From: Atopsyche davidsoni
Lineage: Eukaryota; Arthropoda; Insecta; Trichoptera; Hydrobiosidae
NCBI GenBank assembly: GCA_022113835.1
Contig: JAILWY010000029.1
Coordinates: 10,001-74,000, forward strand
Direction: 5' to 3'
Length of the DNA stretch: 64,000 bases
Position numbers and translations under genes: made by a program. Positions 11,690 to 23,580 of this stretch are shown here, piece by piece (position 1 is the first letter of the stretch; each line of letters opens with the position of its first letter). The notes below the pieces were generated by a model that did not search any database, was not told the DNA's origin, and worked only from the letters and a program-made list of their open reading frames with translations.

Positions 11690-12717
11690 CTGGCACAATA
11701 CAGGCTGCCAAACTTAATAAATTTATAGACTCAAGGAGGCAACTTGACCTGTCAAAAACGTCACAATTCAATAATTTTAAAATATGCAACAGACAATAAA
11801 TATTTGCCTGATTGAAACTTTTAACAATATATATTTAATAATATATATTGTTAAAAGCCTAATGGCTTCTTGAAAATATTACACATTTGCACTCTGGCAA
11901 ATACGCTACAGAGCTAGGTACATAGGAGAAACGTGTCATTTCTAAACAATCCTTAGATAAATAAACTCCCAGTAAACGATAAAAAAAATAATTAAAAAAG
12001 ACTGCTGATTGAAGAAAAACTTCACCTTCAGATTCCTGTCAATGTTACACACTACAACCTTTAATCCTGGACTCTAATCACACGATCTGATGAAAGAGGT
12101 TGGTGCAGAAAATTAAACTGTCTGTAGTTTATAAATTCAAACACGATTTCTACTTTTAATTCGACAGTATGAAGAGAGATTAGAATCATAATTCGTGGAG
12201 TACAAGAACGATTCAAAATATCTGATTTTGATCTCAAATATCAATTAATCGCAGCGGTGTGTTGATTAATTGTGTGACTTCTATAGCAGGAGGATCAGCT
12301 TTTTTGCAGATTGTAATTAGAATACAACTTGCAATTGTTTGAATAAAAGTTTTAAGATTTATCTCATCCTGTATTTCAAATTCACAGCGCTCGTTATTAA
12401 CATATCCACTAACTACATTATTTTTTTCCCATCTTTAAGTACTTGTATCTTCTGGTCCAACCTAAATAGATTATAAAAAACCAACATTCTGTAAAGAAAT
12501 ATATTTAAATATAAGAATTAGTATATGAGAATAATAAATGAAATAGCACTTCAATTTGGATCTAGTAAAATAAAGCCTGACAGAAGCTATATAATATAAC
12601 ACACAAAAATATATGCCGTTCAGTTTACAGAAAGCTAAAAATAAGAGTTCGACAACAACAGAACCTGGAAATTCAATTCAGAGTGTAAATAAACACATGA
12701 TCCGATTCAATCCTAAA

Positions 12718-13811
12718 AATGCAATCCAATAAAATACAAACCTAAAAATAAATACAAACTATTTTGTGACATTCAATTATTGGCAACTTGATGATATAAT
12801 CAAATTCAGATAGAGATAATTGATAATAATAATTAATAATTGATATTTTTAAGTACATGCTAAGTTCTAACTTACAAAATGGAGATCCATCTGAATGAAG
12901 ATTTTTTATATGAAGACCTTCACACGGTCGTGAGTGAATTATTGTAAACTCCGAGATAAAACTGACTTAGCTGAATAATTCATGATTTGATATTTTAAGA
13001 AACATGTAAAACTCTTGAGATAAATAGTATAAATTTATTGCATACAGTTATGTGGGCACAAATATTTCATCTCGAGAGTTCCCTCTTAGTGAGTTAAGAT
13101 GTCTTTTTGATTTATATAAATTTGGGTCTCACAAAAGCTATATATATTTTATGAGATCTAATATTGAATATAAACCTGCCCTTCTCCTAGGGAGAGAAGT
13201 CTCCAGAAGACTTCTCCGGTGTTAGTTTCTGTCTTCGCGCGACAATATACAGCCGCGTGTCAGTACGTGTTGTGACATACTTGTCACGATATAATAAATT
13301 AATGTTTGCATAGTTTAAAAGTAGATTAAAGTGCTAACCTCCCTGGCAGAGTAACGAAAACTGTGTACCTGTCATGATAATATAAAAAGTCTTAAAAAGT
13401 TAATAATGAAATAAGAAAGTAAAGGTTAAGTTATCCGTAAATTTTATAATAAATTAGTGTCTTATAAAAATGTATAGTAATATTATGTAATAAATAAAGT
13501 TTTAAAGAAAATAAAAGTGTTTTTAAATAAAGTAACACAATCCACTGGCTTGTGACAGCCCTACCGACCCTACCCTACCGCAAGACGCATCATATGGGGA
13601 TCTTCCCTCCTCAAAGATTCACAGACTTTGGATAGCAAAAAAATTTAACCTTTCATATAATACTTATCAATATGTCCGGATATGATTTCAACACACGCTT
13701 AAATATACCCATAGAATACTGTTTTATAATACACAACCGTCTAAGACAAATCTGAGGATCATAATAAAATCGCAAATATTATCTTAATAATACATATATA
13801 GGGAAATAGCT
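12718..13811. other. copy-1-specific segment of the duplication
   Basis: Copy 2 joins directly from 'ttcaatcctaaaa' to 'gtcataacctatg', whereas copy 1 has about 1.1 kb between them. The middle (13,170-13,620) has a local GC rise, a paired word cttctccta/agaagtctcc and a downstream aataaa, which could be a solo LTR, but I see no clear ends or target duplication. It could equally be a deletion in copy 2. Confidence 0.4.
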
Positions 13812-13829
13812 AGTCATAACCTATGATAA

Positions 13830-13902
13830 TTCATGATATAATTAAACGTCAGATATAATTAAACATCAAATATAATTAAACGTCAAATATAATTAACATA
13901 AA
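13830..13902. repeat. 17-bp tandem repeat, copy 1
   Basis: About four units of taaacgtcaaatataat. The same array recurs at 19,318-19,380, so it predates the segmental duplication. Confidence 0.8.
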
Positions 13903-14620
13903 AACGATCATAATCCGTCAAAAGTCGTATACTTTCATTAATATAATGCACACGACAGGAATTTAAGTGCCGGAATGCATACAGGAATCGAACCCGAGAA
14001 TATGCAATTCAAATTAAACATAATGTTATTAAATTATCTACTATCATAGAATTTGGTGGCTTGAGATTAAACCTCCTGTTATTAGAAGTTATTAAGTTAA
14101 TTAGTGTTATGCCTGAAAAGATAAAACACGATAAAATAATACGTAATTTCCTAAGAATCCCGTGTGTTACTTTAAATAAATTAAGAAAACTCTTAATTCT
14201 GCTACAGCCTATTCGGCAGTTCAAAATCTGCATGTGAGCATTAAATATCATTTTGGGACAAGCGATGCGTTTTGCAACAAATATGTGCATTTCATCAATG
14301 ATTTACCTGACATCTATGAGTGATCAAGTTAATAAATCCTAAAAAGGTCAATTCTCACTCATCAGTCGCAAGAGAAGTGATGTAAGTAATTAAAAAATCC
14401 AAATATAATTTTAAAAAAATAACAATCCGTATGATTAAACATTGTAAAATTACTAAAGATATCAACTCCACGGATATATTTGTTCATTGGCTATGTTTCT
14501 GCATAACAAAAGGAAGTAATTCTAATAATAAACATCATAATCATTCCTTTTTAACTTCAAAGCCATATTGTTGAATATATCATTCAAACTCCACATAAAA
14601 TTCAAAAATAGTCAACTCAC

Positions 14621-14700
14621 CCGGGGTGATGTAACTATCCGGGTTTTACGATGCCGGTATCTTGCAGATCTTGAAATTCTAACAGCATGTTTCGGCAGAC
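14621..14700 (-). ncRNA. candidate noncoding exon B (class I cassette)
   Basis: Minus strand: acceptor TTGTTTTTCAG, then 80 nt, then donor GTGAGTTGAC. Its duplicate at 21,299-21,378 has the same length. One frame is open in both copies, but the neighbouring cassettes have none, so coding is unlikely. Confidence 0.5.
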
Positions 14701-15131
14701 CTGAAAAACAATAATTCAATTATTTCATGTTTTATTTCTAATATTCTCTTGGTTCATCAACATATATATTTAAATCAACATTGAGGTGAAGGTCATGGAG
14801 TATATTTTAAAATATCTTCCTTTTTGTGATATACGTGTACTTTCTAATATCAAAGACCTAAATATCTGTGATAATTAAAGGTATTCAAATGGTATGGAAA
14901 ACAAGTTGCAGATAAATTAAAAAAAAACAAAAATTTATGAGATTTGGCTTGCTGTTGGATGAATGCTGTCACTCTCAAAATAATAGAATACAAAAAACAC
15001 AACCTCGTTAACATATTTGGCATTAATTTGTGAAATTAAAAATTAAGAAAATGGAGTGTCTGAATGCAACAACTTATTTGTTTCGGTTTACAAAAATGTA
15101 AGGCAGAGTTATTCATTGAAAATTGTATTAA

Positions 15132-15900
15132 CTCTTTGCACTAGAGAGGTGCGTCTCGGTCAACACATTGTTTGGTGCGGAAATTCGATGTGCGATGATA
15201 TCTTATTAATGTTTATGTGATCTTGTTCTTTCAAGTTCGTTCCTAAACACTGCCTATATAATTTTACAAACATTATGTTATCTAGCTTTCAAACTGCGTA
15301 AGAATTTCTTATCTAAGTGCAGCACCATTAAGGACTGCACCGTGGACTGCGGTCTCAGTTCGACTTTGACAGCCGTGGCAAAAGGACTAGATGTGTAACT
15401 AATCAACCCTTATATTTTTTGCTTGTACTTCTTATCGTAATCATTCATTTGAAGGTCCACATCTGTTTGAACTTATATTACACTGAGGATTAGACTTTTT
15501 CTCCCCCACAATATTAATTAGCTTTCCTTTCACTTACCACACAATTATTTTGTTAGCTCTACAATATTTAATACCGTTAAGATAATATGTATAAAAAAAA
15601 GCCTAGCAAAAGACATCAAACGACATATTATTGTGATACTTGTCCAGAAAAGACGGGCATGCATCTTGGCAATTGTTACATGAAATATCATAAGAAAGCA
15701 AAATTACGAAGACTTATGTGTTTACGAAATTATCTTCATAAAGATGTAAATATACATTAAAAATTTAAATATTAAAATTTTAATGTGCTAATTTGTGTGT
15801 GTGATCGTTTTAAGGTAGAGGTAAGAAATTCACCAAAAGTGCTACCTAACGCTTCGAGTTGCTGATTAGTCCGTGCGGAAACGGTCTCGAGTACAAACGG
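15132..15900 (+). mobile_element. piggyBac-family relic 2 with TTAA target duplication
   Basis: TTAA flanks both sides (15,128-15,131 and 15,901-15,904). The ends are diverged versions of relic 1 (CTCTTTGCACTAGAGAGG and, inverted, CCGTTTGTACTCGAGACC). Most of the interior is collinear with relic 1, with a deletion that removes the first part of the remaining transposase sequence. The corresponding position in copy 2 (about 21,783-21,800) carries one uninterrupted TTAA, so the insertion is specific to copy 1. Confidence 0.88.
15598..15760 (+). pseudogene. piggyBac transposase C-terminal remnant
   Basis: Only the cysteine-rich end survives (RHQTTYYCDTCPEKTGMHLG, then NCYMKYH). It is nearly identical to the same region of relic 1. 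A frame change follows the final Cys-Tyr-Met. Confidence 0.7.
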
Positions 15901-16120
15901 TTAACAATCACATATAGATCAGATTCCTGGAATCCGTAAGGCAATTTTTCTGATGCAATCATTTAGGTGGATTTAATGATTTGAAAGTAAAACGTAGACT
16001 TTAAATTATGAGACTGATCACAGAAACTTATGATAATTGAGTATACACATACTGACAGTCTCAAAACAATATAGGAGCTTCATGATAAGTTTTACAATCT
16101 CACTGGCTTTTTGCAAATAC

Positions 16121-16211
16121 CTACTGAGTGAATAAGTGTCCGTGTCTGACCACCGCTGTACGTCAAACACTCTCACATTACACAAAACAGAGAGCCTCTA
16201 AGCACTGCACA
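16121..16211 (-). ncRNA. candidate noncoding exon D (class II cassette)
   Basis: Minus strand: acceptor TTCTGTTGTGCCAG, 91 nt, then donor CAGTAG|GTATTTGC. The duplicate at 22,009-22,099 has the same length, with the better donor GTAATT. Confidence 0.4.
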
Positions 16212-16673
16212 CTGGCACAACAGAAAGCTTTAAAATTTAGTCAATATGTGGACTTGAGGAATCAGATAATTATTGTACTTTGCGATTCTATGGGTTGTGT
16301 GACATTTCACAATATGTAAATAATATTGTGAAATAGTGTCAAGTGTTACCTGGAACAGTTTATTTATTTTAACAATAATAATGATCCAACTTTTATATTT
16401 GAATCACTATATTCAATGTTGAAAAAAATCTCCCAACACAACTTGTGTGAAATGTCACAATACTTGCTACAATAAAAAAAAAAAAAAAATATTTTTAACC
16501 CTCCATCACTGTGTAAGTTTTCCGGTCAATGTGAAAATTAAATTTAGATCATAGATATAAACAAACAAAGGATTATAAAAACATTCAACCTTTTGATAGA
16601 TTAAATGAAATTAATTGCTGGTGAAAATTCATTTAAATGCATGACATAAAATTTTATAAAAGTCAAAACTCAC

Positions 16674-16775
16674 CGAATGATACACATGTTGATCTAGTAG
16701 TCAGGTTTTCTGATGCCGGTAAATGGATCATTTGGAATAGCACAGCTTAAATTCTGACAGCAATATTCAGTGGCC
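16674..16775 (-). ncRNA. candidate noncoding exon C (class I cassette)
   Basis: Minus strand: acceptor CGTTTTTCAG, 102 nt, donor GTGAGTTTTG. All frames contain stops. It shares ATTGCTGTCAGAATTT and ACCGGCATC with cassette B. Confidence 0.5.
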
Positions 16776-17723
16776 CTGAAAAACGATGATTACATTTTAA
16801 CATTTCAGTTCACTAATGTTTTTTAAAAATATTTCATTGGATTAATTTGATACTGTTGTGAAAATTCCAGTAACTAATTTTGATATTCTATTCCATTACA
16901 GAACAAACACAATTTTTTTTAATATATTGAAGACTTTCGTGAAGAAGTGGAACATTTTGCACCGTGTCTTGAGCCTAGCGGTACTCTTTATAATCTTGCA
17001 AACTCAAAAAGACAATAAACTGAGAACGAGCACAAGCCGAAAAAAGAAAGAATAATTGCACAGGTTTTATCAAGTCGCAGACTAAATGTGAAAATTAAAA
17101 GACTGACCTTTTTCTAATGTTATAACAATATTTACACTAGTTTCTCATTTCCTCGTCTGAAATAGAATTATTTTAAAACATACACATCAAAAAAAAAACT
17201 TTCTTTACGTACTATCTGTATTACATAACACATCTTTAGCTTACGAGCATACTGAAGAGAAATTTATACCTCTTATTATTATTTGTGTCAAAATTATTAC
17301 ACTTTCAAATATCAAACGAGCATTTCCTTTCTAAAAGCATTCATTCATCTTAACTGGAAGGAGAAAATTACAACTGTTTGCCTGGATATTTGCATTAAAG
17401 AACTTCTTTGGACATATACACTATTTGTGGCATTTGCTGCCTATATTTAAAAGTCAATTGAATACTAAGACAATAAGAATGTCATTCAAAGGTTAGATAG
17501 ATTTTATTAAACTTTGTAGAAAATTACAAAGGAAAAAAATTGTATGACTATTATTTCGAATATATATTATTCTCAAAGTCATTAATCATTTTTCCACCAA
17601 TATTCGACTATAATATACAATCTGTGGATACCGAACAAATTTCATGCTAACCGCATGTTCCAAAATAGTAGTAGTTATTTAAAAAAATAATAAAAAATAA
17701 ATGAAGAACAACAAAACACTTGC

Positions 17724-17810
17724 CTACTGAAGCCCCTGCAGGTACGGTCAAGCTTTCCGGTGCCTACATCTTGCAGGTCAGGAAAACTCACAGAAATGAA
17801 CTCAGTGAAC
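17724..17810 (-). ncRNA. candidate noncoding exon A2 (class I cassette, GC donor)
   Basis: Minus strand: acceptor TTGTTTTTCAG, 87 nt, then CAGTAG|GCAAGTG. The donor position aligned with GTGAGT in cassette A has become GCAAGT, a form compatible with a GC-AG intron. Confidence 0.4.
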
Positions 17811-18190
17811 CTGAAAAACAACAATTATTGAATTATTAATATTTTCTGGATTTATTCAAATTTTGTTTTTAAACAACCGTTGTTTTGAAAATGTTGGTAT
17901 ACAAGTACATTTGGATATGCTCTCTTATTATAATCATCTAAAGTGAACTATCAGCCTTGTTAACAATTGTGATAATTACAATCAAACATTTTTTTTAAAT
18001 TTTATTCTATATTTTACTGTGATACATTATTGTGATAGTTGTGATTTCATATTTTCCGAAAATATTTAATAATATGACTTACTACTTTTGTAGGACTTGT
18101 GAAATCTTTAGCTTGTAGGCTGCAATTTGTACTTTCAAAAGTGATATACAAATATTTGGAAATCTCTACACACCACATCACTGGAAGTAC

Positions 18191-18228
18191 CTCACTGCAG
18201 ACTACATCACACAGCTCACATGTTGCCA
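18191..18228 (-). ncRNA. candidate noncoding exon E2 (class II cassette, very short)
   Basis: Minus strand: acceptor TATTGTGCCAG, 38 nt, donor GAG|GTACTTCC. Aligned with E at 11,643-11,689. The small size makes it tentative. Confidence 0.25.
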
Positions 18229-19317
18229 CTGGCACAATACAGGCTGCCAAACTTAATAAATAGATGGACTCAGGGAGGCAACTTGACCTGTCAAAAACGT
18301 CACAATTCGGTAATTTTAGAATATGCAACAGACAATAAATTATTGCCTGATTGAAACTTTTAACAATATATATTTTTAGGCTTCTTGAAAATATTACACA
18401 TTTGCACTCTGGTGAATACACAATGGAGCTAGGTACATAGAAGAAACATGTCTTTTCTAAACAATCCTTGGATAAATAAGCTCCCAGTAAACAATAAAAA
18501 AAAAAAATTTAAAAAAAAAATAATAAAAAAAAAGATTGCTGCTGGAAGAAAAATTTCATCTTCGGATTCCTGTCAACGTCTATCTACAACCATTAATCCG
18601 GGACTCTAATCACACGATCTGATGAAAGAGGTTGGTGCAGAAAATTTATCTGTCTGTAGTTTATAAATTCAAACACGATTTATACTTTTAATTCGACAGT
18701 ATGAAGAGAGATTAGAATCATAATTTGTGGAGTACAAGAACGAGCGAATCAAAATATCTGATTTTGATCTCAAATATCAATTAATCGCACCAGTGTGTTG
18801 ATTAATTGTGTGACTCCTATAGCAGGAGGATCAGCCTTTTTGCAGCCCGCGTCAATTGATTGTAATTAGAATACGACTTGCTTTGAATTGTTTAAATAAA
18901 AGTTTTAAGATTTATCTCATGCTGTATTTCAAATTCACATTCTCAGCGCTCATTGTTAACTTATCCGCTAACTACATTATTTTTTTCCCTACTTTAAGTA
19001 CCTTGTATCTTCTGATCCAACCTAAATAGATTATTAAAAAAAACCGCCTTTCTGAAAAGAAATATATTGAAATATATGAAATATTATATGAGAATAATAT
19101 ATGAAATAGCACTTTAATTTGTATCTAGTATAATAAAGCGTGACGGAAGCTATATAACATAACACACAAAAATATACGCCGTTCGGTTTACAGAAAGCTA
19201 AAAAATAAGAGTTCAACTACAACAAAGCCTGGAAATTCAATTCAGAGCATAAATAAACACACAATCCATTCAATCCTATCCGATTCAATCCTAAAAGTCA
19301 TAACCTATGATAATTCA

Positions 19318-19380
19318 TGATATAAATAAACGTCAGATAAAATTAAACATCAAATATAATTAAACGTCAAATATAATTAA
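19318..19380. repeat. 17-bp tandem repeat, copy 2
   Basis: Duplicate of the array at 13,830-13,902, with the same unit order. Confidence 0.8.
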
Positions 19381-19594
19381 CATAAAAACGATCATAATCC
19401 GTCAAGAGTCGTATACTTTCATTAATATAATGCACTCGACAGGAATTTAAGTGCCGGATTGCATAAAGGAATCGAACCCGAAAATATACAATTCAAATTA
19501 AACATAATGTTATTAAATTATCTACAAACATAGAATCCGGTGGCTTGAGATTAAACCTCCTGTTATTAGAAGTTATTAGGTTTATTAGTATTAA

Positions 19595-20632
19595 CCCTTT
19601 CCACTCCTATGTCGAGCTGGACTCGACATCGCGTTTCTTCACGCCAACTCCTATGTCGAGCTGGGCTCGACATTTTACAGTGTTTGGCAAAAGTATATTT
19701 ATTATTATTGTTATTACTTTTATTTTATCAAATCTTTTTTGTATGTATTGTGAAAGACATACATTAGTAATTTCGTGATATTTTGGTAAGTTATTCAAAA
19801 GTATTATTAGCTAAATATTAACGAGAATGTAGCACTTTTTACGATTTGTCACTCGACGGAGGCGGGCAGTTGCCGCCATAAAGAGTCAGGTAGCAAGACC
19901 CTGCAAACAATAACAGATACCGAGTATGTTTGTTATTTATGAACAGTTAGTTAATCAGATAATATAAATATGGGCGAGGTGGTTGTCGCAGACCAATACG
20001 CAACATCCTATTGTTTTATGCGAAAAACATTAAAATGGTGGAGAAAACTGTTTTTCTAGGGTCTAGAAAATGCATATATATTGTATAAAGAATACAATAA
20101 TAATGCAAATTTAATAAGCTATAAAGCATTTAGAGAAAACTTATTACTGGAGCTCATAGGAGACTTTCGTGCTCCGATATCAAAATCAGGGCGATTATCC
20201 ACAGGTGACACTGTTCAGCGCTTAGATGGAAAAAGTCATTTTATATTTTCTAATTCTCAGAAAAAACATAAAAATTGCATGGTGTGTTCCAATAGGAATG
20301 TTCATGGAGGAAGAAGAGAAAGCACATTCTGTTGCGAGACCTGTGAAAGGAAGCCGGGCCTCCATCCAGGAGAATCTTTAAAAAAATACCACACCAAAAT
20401 AAATTTTAAACTTTAAATTGTACGCAAAATAAATTATTGATAGACTCTTATCTCTTTTTTTTTACTACCTTACAACTTAACAATCATAACAATATCATAA
20501 AAATATGCTATTAAATTGTTTTATGATTATAAGCTATTGTGTAACAATAACATCTAATTTATTAACAAAAATCTCATAATTACCTCGGAGTTGGTAAACG
20601 GAAAAATTAAAAAAATCAAAGAGTGCAAAGGG
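19595..20632 (+). mobile_element. piggyBac-family relic 3 with TTAA target duplication
   Basis: TTAA flanks both sides (19,591-19,594 and 20,633-20,636). Ends are CCCTTTCCACTCC and, inverted, CCCTTTGCACTCT. The left end carries two copies of a palindromic word (atgtcgag...ctcgacat). This is the same architecture as relic 1 with a different sequence, so it is a distinct family. The matching point in copy 1 (about 14,108-14,111, 'gtgttatgcctgaaaag') has no insertion. Confidence 0.87.
20081..20416 (+). pseudogene. piggyBac transposase C-terminal fragment (second family)
   Basis: About 111 residues ending in a cysteine-rich domain with the pattern CMVCSNRN...TFCCETCERKPGLHPG...YH. The piggyBac spacing is kept, but most other residues differ from relics 1 and 2. 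The catalytic core is absent. Confidence 0.75.
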
Positions 20633-20829
20633 TTAAGCCTGAAAAGATAAAACACAATATGATAATAAGTAAATTTCCTAAGAATCCCGTGTGTTTTACT
20701 TTAAATAAATTAAGAAAACTCATCATTCTGCTGCTGCCTATTCGGCTCTTGGCTCAGCAGCATATCTTCATCATAGAATTAAAATTAAGTCAACATTTCA
20801 AATAATCTATCTCTGAATATTCATTACTT

Positions 20830-21230
20830 AAAAGGGTACGTTTCTTCCCCTGAGGTCTCGTCCTATTAGCTTGGAAGTCAACCCACAATTGCCCCAGCAG
20901 CGTCATGAGACTCACATCGCAAGCAAGACAAGGAATGTCAAGTGTCCTGACAGTTCCAAATCAACATATCTGGCCATCGAAGTCATGCAGGCAACCTTTT
21001 CCTAGAAAGAACCTGACACTTTGTCCAGATCTTCTCATCGCTTGGTAGACGTATGATATTTTAAAATGCACCTGGCAGAATAAATCTATGATAAAATTCT
21101 ATATTTTTCTGATGATTTGAGCATTGAATTTTCACAATGTTGTAATCCTTAGATTGTACAATTTTTATTCTCTTTGTAAATCGTATAACAAATAGCATGT
21201 CAAAAACTAATAATTAGATGTTTTTTACAA
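20830..21230. other. copy-2-specific stretch, unidentified
   Basis: This stretch does not align with copy 1. The part at 20,850-21,060 has a higher GC content than its surroundings and could be a short inserted fragment. No domain or element end was recognised. Confidence 0.35.
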
Positions 21231-21298
21231 TTTTCTATGATTTTTGTTAAATATATATCATTCAAACTCCACATAAAATTCAAAAATAGTCAACTCAC

Positions 21299-21378
21299 CA
21301 GGGTTGATATAACTTTCCAGGTTTTACGATGCCGGCATCTTGCAGATCTTGAAATTCTAACGGCATGTTTCAGCAGAC
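21299..21378 (-). ncRNA. candidate noncoding exon B2 (class I cassette)
   Basis: Minus strand: acceptor TTGTTTTTCAG, 80 nt, donor GTGAGTTGAC. Both splice signals are the same as in cassette B, with several substitutions inside. Confidence 0.5.
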
Positions 21379-22008
21379 CTGAAAAACAATTATTAAATTA
21401 TTTCATGTTTTATTTCTAAATATTCTCTTGGTTCATCAAAATATAGATTTAAATCAACATTGTGGTGAAAGTCAGAGTATATTTTAAAATATCTTCCTTT
21501 TTGTGATATACGTGTACGTTCTAATATCATCAAAGATCTAAATATCTCTGATAATTAAGGTATTCAAATGGTGTGGAAAACAAGTTGCAGACTAATTAAA
21601 AATGAAGAATAAAAAAACAAAATTTATGAGTCACTCTCAAAATAATAGAATACAAAAACACAACCTCGTTAACATATATGGCATTAATTTTTAAGATTAA
21701 AAATTAAGAAAATGGAGTGTCTGAAAGCAACAACTTATTTGTTTCGGTTTACTATGATGTAAGGCATAGTTTATTCATTGAAAATTGTATTAACTATCAC
21801 ATATAGATCAGTTTCCTGGAATCCGTAAGGCAATTTTTCAATGCAATCATTAAGGTGGATTAAATGATTTAAAAGTAAAACGTAGACTTTAAATTATGAG
21901 ACTGATCACAGAAACTTATGAAAATTGAGTATACACATACTGACAGTCACAAAAGAATATAGGAGCTTCATGATAAGTTTTACAATCTCACTGGCTTTTT
22001 GTAATTAC

Positions 22009-22099
22009 CTACCGAGTGAATTGGTGTCAGTGCCTGACCACCGCTGTACGTCAAACACTCTCACATTACACAAAACAGAGAGCCTCTAAGTGCTGCACA
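22009..22099 (-). ncRNA. candidate noncoding exon D2 (class II cassette)
   Basis: Minus strand: acceptor CTCTTGTGCCAG, 91 nt, donor GGTAG|GTAATTAC. Duplicate of D at 16,121-16,211. Confidence 0.4.
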
Positions 22100-22418
22100 C
22101 TGGCACAAGAGTAAGCTTTAAAATTTAGTCAATATGTGGACTTGAGGAATCAGATAATCGTTGTACTTTGCGATTCTATGGGTTGTGTGACATTTCAAAA
22201 TATGTAAATAATATTGTTTTAAAAACAAAAAAAATATTTTTAACCCTATATCACTATGTAAGTTGTCCGGTCAATGTGAAAATTAAATTAAGATCATAGA
22301 TATAAACAAACAATGGATTATAAAAACATTCAAACTTTTGATAAATTAAATGAAATTAATTGCTGGTGAAAAATCATTTAAATGCACGACATAAAATTTT
22401 ATAAAAGTCAAAACTCAC

Positions 22419-22518
22419 CGGATGATACACATGCTGATCTAGTAGTCAGGTTTTCTGATGCCGGTAAATGGATCATTTGGAATGGCAGCTTAAATTCTGA
22501 CAGCAATATTCAGTGGCC
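22419..22518 (-). ncRNA. candidate noncoding exon C2 (class I cassette)
   Basis: Minus strand: acceptor CGTTTTTCAG, 100 nt, donor GTGAGTTTTG. Duplicate of C at 16,674-16,775, with a small internal length difference. Confidence 0.5.
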
Positions 22519-22979
22519 CTGAAAAACGATGATTACATTTTAACATTTAAGTTCGCCAATGTTTTTTTTTAAATATTTTATAGGATTAATTTGATACTGT
22601 TGTGAAAATTCTAGTAACTAATTTTTATATTCTATTCCATTAAAAGACAAACATATATTTTTTAAATATTATTGAAGACTTTGATGAAGAAATGGAACAT
22701 TTTCCACTGTATGTCTTGAGCCTAGCAGTACATTTTATAGTCTTGTAAACTCAAAAAGACAATAAACTGGGAAAAAGCATGGGCCGAAAAAAGAAAGAAA
22801 AATTACTCAAGTTTTATCAATTTGCAGACTAAATGTGGAAATTAAAAGACTGACCTTTTTCTTATATGTTATAACAATAGGAAAAAAGGGAAAAAAAGAA
22901 CTTGTTTTGATTAAACCTTAGTTATGACTGATAATATGGTATATGTAGCCTTTTATAAATACATATATTATTTCCTTAC

Positions 22980-23150
22980 TTGTGTGAGATCTAGTTTCAT
23001 GGGGTTGGGCTCACCGTCCTCAGGCCCTTGACCGGATCTTCCGATCGGACTTTCTCCAATATATCTCCGAAGAGTTTCCGTGGTCCAAGTGCTGACGTCA
23101 TCTTCCCGTGTACATCCTTCGCTTCCTCCTTTGATTACACGTTTGCCCAT
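22980..23150 (-). CDS. possible small coding exon, unrecognised
   Basis: Within the copy-2-specific segment the minus strand reads ATG followed by 56 more open codons, ending at a good donor (CACAA|GTAAGG). An acceptor-like TTCAG lies just upstream (about 23,170). The peptide starts MGKRVIKGG and is rich in Gly, Glu and Ser. I recognise no domain. If it spliced to the next cassette (C2) the frame would close within a few codons. It may be a transposon fragment or the only coding exon of the surrounding transcript. Confidence 0.2.
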
Positions 23151-23580
23151 TGTCGGTACCTTATTTTCTCGCCTGAATTTTTAAAACATACACAGTAAAA
23201 TAAAAAACCTTTGCTTACATACATTCTGTATTACATAGTACATCTTTAGCTTACCGGCATACTGAAGAGAAATTTATACTTATCGTTATTTGTGTCAAAA
23301 TTATTACATTTTCAAATATCAAACAAGGATTGCCTTGCTAAAAGCATTCACTTACATTATTCGTACGCATGATAAGAGATCATCGTAACAAGAAGGAAAA
23401 ATTACAACTGTTTGCCCGGATATTTGCATTAAAGAATTTCTTTGGATATATACACTATTTGTAGCATTTGCTGCCTATATTTAAAAGTCAATTGAATATA
23501 GTGACAATAAGAATATCATTCACAGGTCTTGATAATTTTTATTAAACTTTGTAGAAAATTACAAAGGAAAAATATTGCAT

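Larger units (their letters stand above)
10650..17640. repeat. segmental tandem duplication, copy 1
   Basis: Long collinear similarity joins this block to 17,641-23,580: 11,640-12,710 with 18,190-19,290, 13,810-14,220 with 19,300-20,740, 14,590-15,127 with 21,250-21,787, 15,905-16,790 with 21,790-22,530, and 17,100-17,545 with 22,850-23,578. The order and orientation are the same, so it is a direct tandem duplication. Copy 1 alone has an extra segment of about 1.1 kb (12,718-13,811) and its own piggyBac relic. Confidence 0.85.
17641..23580. repeat. segmental tandem duplication, copy 2
   Basis: Direct-repeat partner of 10,650-17,640. Copy-specific material: the piggyBac relic at 19,595-20,632, a divergent stretch at about 20,830-21,230, and a segment of about 280 bp at 22,880-23,158. 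Similarity ends abruptly at about 23,578, where the jockey-like retroelement fragment starts. Confidence 0.85.

Noticed and set aside
13980..14000. tRNA-like B box (GGGTTCGATTCC on the minus strand), repeated at about 19,468-19,482
   Set aside because: No A box, acceptor stem or anticodon arm can be placed around it. The second occurrence is just the segmental duplicate, and it has already changed one base.
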